Assembly: GCA_037043015.1 (NCBI GenBank)
Contig: CM073330.1
Location: 4,179,263 to 4,243,262, forward strand
Direction: 5' to 3'
DNA length: 64,000 bases
Origin: Bryum argenteum
Taxonomy: Eukaryota > Streptophyta > Bryopsida > Bryales > Bryaceae
Part shown: positions 58,696-64,000 of the stretch, piece by piece
Layout of the letters: each line of letters begins with the position of its first letter
Numbering within the stretch: position 1 is the stretch's first letter
The notes under the pieces: generated by a model
Told to the model about the DNA's origin: nothing
Seen by the model: the letters and a program-made list of their open reading frames with translations, nothing else
Database searches by the model: none
Translations under genes and position numbers: made by a program

Positions 58696-60048
58696 GTTTG
58701 CTGTGTTTGTGTTATTCGTCATAAATTGGCCATCTATATACTCATATCTTTTTTGTTATGCACTACATCTTGAATCAGCTCATTTTGGAGTGATTTTAAG
58801 TTCACTTTTTTATGTGACAGCCATCCTCTACCACCGTTGCGAAGAAGTTCAAAATTATCTATTTCAACTACAAAGGCATTGCACAAGCAAGTCGAGTTTC
58901 ACGCCGTAGACGTCATTAATCGAATCATGCTAGCACTAGCGTTAGAAGCAGCATTGGATGTTATTTAGATATCATCCTTGCTCTTAATGCACACTCTTAC
59001 TTTACGTAGGGAATTTGTGATCGTCATAGCAAATTCACTGCTTCATTCACATGATAGTTTTAAATCATGTATCGATTATTTTGAATTGTGCTTGTGTATA
59101 ATTACAATAAAAGTACTGTGATTGCAAATCACGATCTGATTACTGCATTCCGGTCCGCCCGATGCATTTTTGCCCATCAACTCTGGTCTAGGGCCCCGCA
59201 TATATGAACTCATGCATGTGAACATCCAAGAAATGGCGATTCCTTTGAACTGGGGTTGCGAGTCTTTTCGCGCCGTATATTTAGAAGTCTTATGCGCACA
59301 CTGCGCCTTCAACAGCTTACTCTCGCAGGTATATTGCACTTCGCACAATGACATTAAGGGACTCGTGGCGGGACAAACCGAGACGCGCTACTGTTCTCGG
59401 GCTGCCTTGCGCCGCGCGGCTCCTGCTGGAACTCGCGGCGGAACAAACCGGGACGCGCAACGGATCTTGGGCCATCTTGGGTCTAAGCCAACAAAAATAG
59501 GGGTCTACGATTTCGATCCCTACACTCGAAAAGCCCAAATCCACAGGCGTTTCTCCCCCTCTCCAGCGAAACATAATTTCATAACTCGCACCGGGCCACT
59601 CAGGGACTCGTGGCGGGAAATATCGGGATGTGGGACACCGCAAGACTTATGGCGGGGGTAACCAGGACGCGCTACGAGACTCCTACTGGATCGTGCTCAA
59701 GGTCTTCTACAGGAACTCGCACCGTGACTTGAAGCAAAACCCCCAACGGAAGTCCAGTTAAGAACTTCTGTTTGATTTCTCTCAAAATACAACGGAAGTC
59801 TAGTTTAGAGCTTCTGTTTGATTTCTCTCAAGATGCAATTCGATTCCATGCACATTTATACCATGATGAAATAGTTTACAATGGTGATCAACACCCTTGT
59901 TGCAATTACATTGCACCATCTTTTCCAGCCTTAACTCACACAAAAATACATCATGGCTTAACTAAGTATTTCTTGCAACGACACACATTGGTATCACCAT
60001 ATTATAAACATGCGTTCTTGTGTCCAAACTATTCCACCTTTCAAGGCT
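58696..60048. other. Spacer with degenerate repeats
   Basis: The left half is AT-rich 3' flank of the methyltransferase gene. At 59360-59680 a ~95-bp unit with ACTCGYGGCGGRACAAACC and GACGCGC repeats three or four times. No gene is recognised. Confidence 0.5.
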
Positions 60049-60554
60049 TCAAGACGTACTACCATCGATTTCATCGGGCGCAATATATCCCTTCTGAAAT
60101 GCCGCCTCATTTAGCAAACTATGCATATGTTCGGGAAAGCATACAAAACAAGTCCAGCAGATGTCTCCTGCCTCTATCACTTCTTCGATGATGTCGTCAC
60201 CATAATTACGAATGATACAGGTCGCGCACCAACATAGTTCGCAGCAACTGCAAACGATGAGATCGTCTGTCTTTCCACACCAATAGCATGTATCTACATC
60301 CACCGCCTACACATAACCACTTCCAAATCATAAGCACATTACAATTAAACGAACTCGAACCTCACCACCTTTTTACGAGAACAACAAGACGTATTTACAT
60401 GCTTCTGAACGTCGATGCTTCTCTCGATCCGATGCTCCAGAAACGCCACGCATACCACACACATTACAACGTCGAGTTCCGCATGAAAATCCAGGTCGTC
60501 CAAACTTTCTATTTCTTCCCCGCAAGCTGTGCATGTCAGTGTCCTCTCCGCCAT
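60049..60554 (-). CDS. ADD-type zinc-finger protein 3
   Basis: Two minus-strand exons, about 60554-60366 and 60306-60049, join in frame for roughly 148 residues. The first starts at ATG 60554 and holds the GATA-like finger (CTACG, MCVVC) right at the N-terminus. The second holds the PHD-like part (CYWCG, CSCCELCWCATC, CWTCFVC). Intron position agrees with ADD gene 2, between the two zinc-binding parts, which supports common descent. The tail is short and acidic. It converges on the methyltransferase gene and lies about 1.5 kb inside the right end of element B, so ADD genes lie near both ends. Confidence 0.75.
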
Positions 60555-60559
60555 TGTCT

Positions 60560-61944
60560 GAATAAGTACCTGCAAATACAAACTGAGCTTCTAAGTGAGC
60601 CGGACTGCTACAAACACATCGTCAATCAACCATTCAGTATCTCAAGTGCGAGTAATAAGGTTCTACGACCTCTGTCCACAATTCACCATCCACCACAACA
60701 TCCCTACTGCGCTCGCTATAGTTCTAAAAGATTCTATGTCGAGCAGCAACTGCGCTTGCGGCTTCACTCCTCTCCCAAATATCGTGCAACTAAATACACG
60801 AAGAATGAGAAGAAGTCGAGTTCAAATTCAAGCACTAGTAATGCTGGATTACTAACATCAACAACGCGAACCGATGAATCCCCCAAATGAGTCCCCTTAA
60901 CCGCTCCACGGAACTTAACGCTGGCACATGCTATTGACCTGCGTATGGTACGCCATATGTGCGACATTGACATGTCGGAGATGAGCATGGGAGAGGTGAC
61001 TGTCACCTCGATGCATGCTTCGAGGGCGACTGACATCATTGTGGCTGACGGCTTCCTTATCATAGCATTTATTCTTTGATTGTTATAAATAATTTCTTAC
61101 ATCGATCCCTACATCTTTTGCATGTACATCAGATTTCTGCCATTATTTTTTAAATTATTCTCCCCTAAACAATACTCGATCAGATTTCAATTGATTGTGA
61201 GGTGACAATGCATCTTTTCGACATTTGAGCTATTTCTATCTGCCTATGATTGCTTACATGGAACAAGCCGACTTGTTGTAAGCCCTCGACTCGGGCTCCA
61301 TAACTTGCATCCTCTGCAGACTTGTCCACAGGACAAAATTATCAGATAACAAACAACTCCGAACTCAAAATTAACATTCACGAATGAACTAATTATTTGA
61401 CCTACCTTTGTCCAAATCGTCTCATCCTTGAACTCCACATACAATTCACACATTCCCACTCTTACCCTAAAACCTACGCCCTCACTGTTCTTGATCATCG
61501 TTACATATCACCAGATCCAACACTAGATACCAAGTGCTAAACACGGCAAAACAAACACTCGTGATTGTCACTGTGTTGATATTTGAGTCTGAGGTACTCT
61601 TCAAGAAAATAGAAGTAGCACGCAACGTCGGAGATACACCTCCGGCAGCGTGGGCAATACAAGAGAACACGCCTTGCAACCCCTGGACCCTAAACTAAAA
61701 ATCTCGTCTGATTGATGACGTCAGCCCTAATTCGGTCCCTCCATTACAATTTCCAAATGACCTGAACCACTAGCCGGTGCCACGTAGTACTAATGTTCGC
61801 TATGCAACACTCTATTGTCGAGATGATTTTGGCCTCTATTACCACGGATTTAGGACTTCCCACGGAATTGCACACCACTTCTTTATCTCTTTTTCCAAAA
61901 TTTGGATACACTTTCACGACTTCCAAAGGTTAAAATACTCATTA
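60560..61944. other. Right-end region of element B without recognised gene
   Basis: Mostly AT-rich with short frames. A minus-strand frame near 60764-61063 has no recognisable motif. A CCTAAATCCGTGG motif (minus strand, near 61850) matches those inside the left end. Confidence 0.4.
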
Positions 61945-62021
61945 AAAATCTGCTCAATGAGCGGAAAAGTCTGCTCATTGCTCATCGGTTTCTGCTCACT
62001 GCTCACACAGCTGCAATCCTG
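61945..62021 (-). repeat. Right terminus of element B
   Basis: The reverse complement reads 13 variable bases, GTGTGAGCAGTGAGC, further GAGC units, then CGCTCATTGAGCAGATTT, mirroring the left terminus. Confidence 0.9.
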
Positions 62022-63374
62022 TTGGAACAACGTGCAGACATGCCTTCATGTAATCTAGCAGAGTCCATTCATCACAAGTGGTTGATGCAGTCCGGCAATA
62101 CCATGGAATGCATTTATGAAGCAACGATGGACGACATGATTCGAGCGTTTATGCAGATCACCAACTATCGTGAATGGCTCAAAGGTGGACAAGGAGGGAA
62201 GGGCCCTGACAAAGCAGCTTTGATGCTAAGGGCAGCAACAAACAGCGGCGATCCTAAACTCATTGCGGCTGCCATGAAGTCATTCCCCGGGGCTGGGGAT
62301 CTCCCTAATCATCCAATTATTCTTGAAGGGGCTGAGATTTTTGGTTCCACAAAGAGGAAGCTCGATTTACCGGCCGGATCTGAGTTCGATTCACATCGCC
62401 CAGATAAGGTAAACTACTCCATTCCCAAGCCAAACACTAGGTCAACCAAGCAACGAATTGAGGAGTCTCTCAAAAGCCCCCAACACCATATTCCTCACAC
62501 GACAAGGGTGATGGAGTCGAACTGTGATCCCAAGCAATGGCACATTGCTCGACTTCCCAAGTCTTCGGGGAGGCAGTGTCAAGCGCTTCAAGCCATATCA
62601 AGGGAGGCGTGTAGAACGAAGATTTTACAAGGGGCACATGGCACTCCAGCACCAACCTATGCAGGCATGAAGAAAGATGTTAGGAAGGGTCGCAATGTTG
62701 AAGCGGAGTTCTTTTTCTGCCCGGACGACATTCATCGTTGTGTTATGGGTAGCAAAAGACCATTTGTTTTGGATTGGCCCATCGTCCCTCTATCTTGGCC
62801 CGTGAAGTTTGGAACCAATTTGACACGCGAAGAGGTTCTGAAGCTCGAAGATGCCGGGTTCCAGTTACAACAACAAGAAGCATTGTCACCCCGGCAAAAG
62901 TTCCAATCTCAGGTGAATATTCCTATACCACGTTCGCAATTCCATGCTCCCGACCACATGGATGCTCATCCCAGTACCAGGTTTGGAAAGAAGTGTCGTC
63001 GAAGTCCAGATGCCCCTAGCGCCGATCACAAGAATAGATGGATGAGTACGGGCCACATGAACGGATACTACATCACTGGCGTGACTGTGGTTCCGAATCC
63101 GGGGTGTGGTGTGGTCATCACCATCGTCAATGACAAAGACAAGGCATACCTTGTTTCAGTGTGCACTATTCCACAATGTACTTGTGAAGACTTTGTAGGT
63201 ATGAGCTCTAAGGCAGCGAGTAGGAAGTGGGTGCCTTGCAAACACCTTTATTATGTTTTCCGATACTTATGTAAGATGAACTATGAGACAGAGAAGTTCA
63301 TTCACCAGCCTACATATTCCTACAACGAGGTCATGCAAATTCTAGAGCTTGCTGGAATTGTTGAGAAAGAGTGA
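62022..63374 (+). pseudogene. GCM/MULE/SWIM transposase-like gene of element C, 3' part
   Basis: The 10-bp duplication copy begins this part, which is open to a stop at 63372-63374 and aligns with the last ~450 residues of the intact copy. It includes a [13 protein letters not shown] segment, a possible GRF-like Cys cluster (CQAL, EAC, FFFC, HRC) and the SWIM finger (CTIPQCTC, then CKHLYY). The frame is undamaged, unlike the 5' part, but is severed from its promoter by element B. The long frame starting upstream at 61902 is a read-through from the terminus of B. Confidence 0.9.
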
Positions 63375-64000
63375 ATCCTTCAAATTACTGCAAGCCTATT
63401 CTGCAAGTTGATATTCATAGACCTTAAAGTAGCAATATAGTGAGGGCAGCAATTTTGGTTATTATTCAATTCAATTAATGACTGCAGAAATTGGCAAGTA
63501 TTTCATCCTATGTGTGAATATAGTTTTAATATATTTGATGTACTTGAGAACTGCCTCTATGTATGAAATCTTCAATGTATTGTCATTCCCCGAGCTTGTT
63601 ATATATGATATACTATAACCACATTAGTTTCTTGAAGATCCATCCATTCTCTTATGTGTAGCATATTCACCTTTATGCATTTATTTCTTTTAAGGGTATC
63701 TTATTTCATTTTTTCCCCATACTCTATGTGTCCTCCGTTTCTCTATTTGTATTTGCGTAGTTTGGATTTTTTTCATTATTATTCTTTCTGGAAGTCTTCG
63801 TTCATATCTATTTTTTTTAATTTTTTTCGTTTTATTTTTTAATTTTTTTTCCTTCGACTTGCCATTTGCTTTGTTTGATATCCTTTGTTTCTATTTGTTT
63901 ATAATCTTTGGTTCCCAAATTTTTATTCCAAATTTTTCTATCACATATCTTATGTGTGTGTTTCTATTTGTTTTTATTAATATTTTTTCTCTTTGATATT
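63375..64000. other. 3' flank, T-rich
   Basis: AT-rich, becoming strongly T-rich after 63650. It should belong to element C. No ADD gene or terminus is seen before the window ends. Confidence 0.4.

Larger units (their letters stand above)
34362..62021. mobile_element. Element B: 27.66-kb transposon with methyltransferase and ADD cargo
   Basis: The interval is bounded by a perfect 10-bp duplication. Skipping the interval plus one duplication copy rejoins the host gene in frame, and the joined product matches its paralogue. At both ends 13 variable bases precede GTGTGAGCAGTGAGC, followed by 7-bp GAGCRGT units and CGCTCATTGAGCAGA. Inside are a transposase-like gene, a divergently transcribed ParB/methyltransferase gene, three ADD genes and several satellites. 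The intact transposase frame and perfect duplication suggest a recent insertion. A duplication of 8-10 bp suits the MULE group, consistent with the MULE-like core of the encoded protein. Confidence 0.93.

Noticed and set aside
34362..62021. Maverick/Polinton or Starship identity for element B
   Set aside because: There is no DNA polymerase B, capsid or retroviral-type integrase, no tyrosine recombinase of the Starship type, and the duplication of up to 10 bp does not fit a 6-bp Maverick duplication.
61902..62021. Translation of the first 40 codons of the long frame beginning at 61902
   Set aside because: This part reads through the terminus of element B and is not present in the paralogous transposase protein.
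1..64000. tRNA, rRNA and snRNA genes
   Set aside because: I saw no convincing cloverleaf, rRNA core or snRNA motif by eye. A covariance-model search would be needed to exclude them.

Overview
This is eukaryotic nuclear DNA. GT-AG introns interrupt the genes (one looks GC-AG), TATA boxes precede several starts, and the transposases are of eukaryotic type (hAT with BED and DUF659, Tc1/mariner DD34E, and a MULE-like family with zinc-knuckle and SWIM motifs). A captured fragment of the nucleolar gene NOC3, the hAT type and the mixed base composition suggest a plant-lineage genome, perhaps a streptophyte alga or other early-diverging plant. That assignment is an inference; no marker gene fixes the organism.

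Nearly everything here can be read as nested giant DNA transposons. Element A (976-20729, 19.75 kb) is a giant hAT element. Its ends begin CAGGG and form ~21-bp inverted repeats flanked by an 8-bp target duplication with one mismatch. It carries a decayed hAT transposase, four copies of an unrecognised gene family (called WCH here, after a Trp-Cys-His motif) and a divergent protein kinase. Eight arrays of a GC-rich palindrome (core GACCGCCGGTC) lie in it. Two are subterminal and five sit just upstream of gene starts, usually next to a TATA box.

Element B (34362-62021, 27.66 kb) is flanked by a perfect 10-bp duplication and has GAGC-repeat termini. It is inserted in an older copy of its own transposase gene; skipping the insert and one duplication copy rejoins that reading frame. 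B carries an intact 1163-residue transposase-like gene (GCM-like zinc domain, MULE-like core, SWIM finger). Head to head with it is a 10-exon gene predicted to encode a ParB-like domain fused to a beta-class DNA methyltransferase-like domain (1204 residues). Three small genes encode only an ADD-type zinc domain. The rest of B is satellite DNA, most of it in a 10.4-kb intron of the methyltransferase gene.

Element C is the older relative that hosts both A and B. Its likely left end is near 604. It has a decaying ParB-methyltransferase gene (21.1-29.2 kb, minus strand) and, head to head, the transposase pseudogene split by B (32.1-34.4 and 62.0-63.4 kb). Its right end is presumably beyond the window. 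C also holds the NOC3 fragment, a 317-bp tandem repeat and a Tc1/mariner insertion.

The module shared by B and C (transposase-like protein plus divergently transcribed ParB-methyltransferase, with ADD readers in B) suggests a giant transposon family carrying its own DNA-modification and chromatin-reading proteins. I do not recognise it as a described system.
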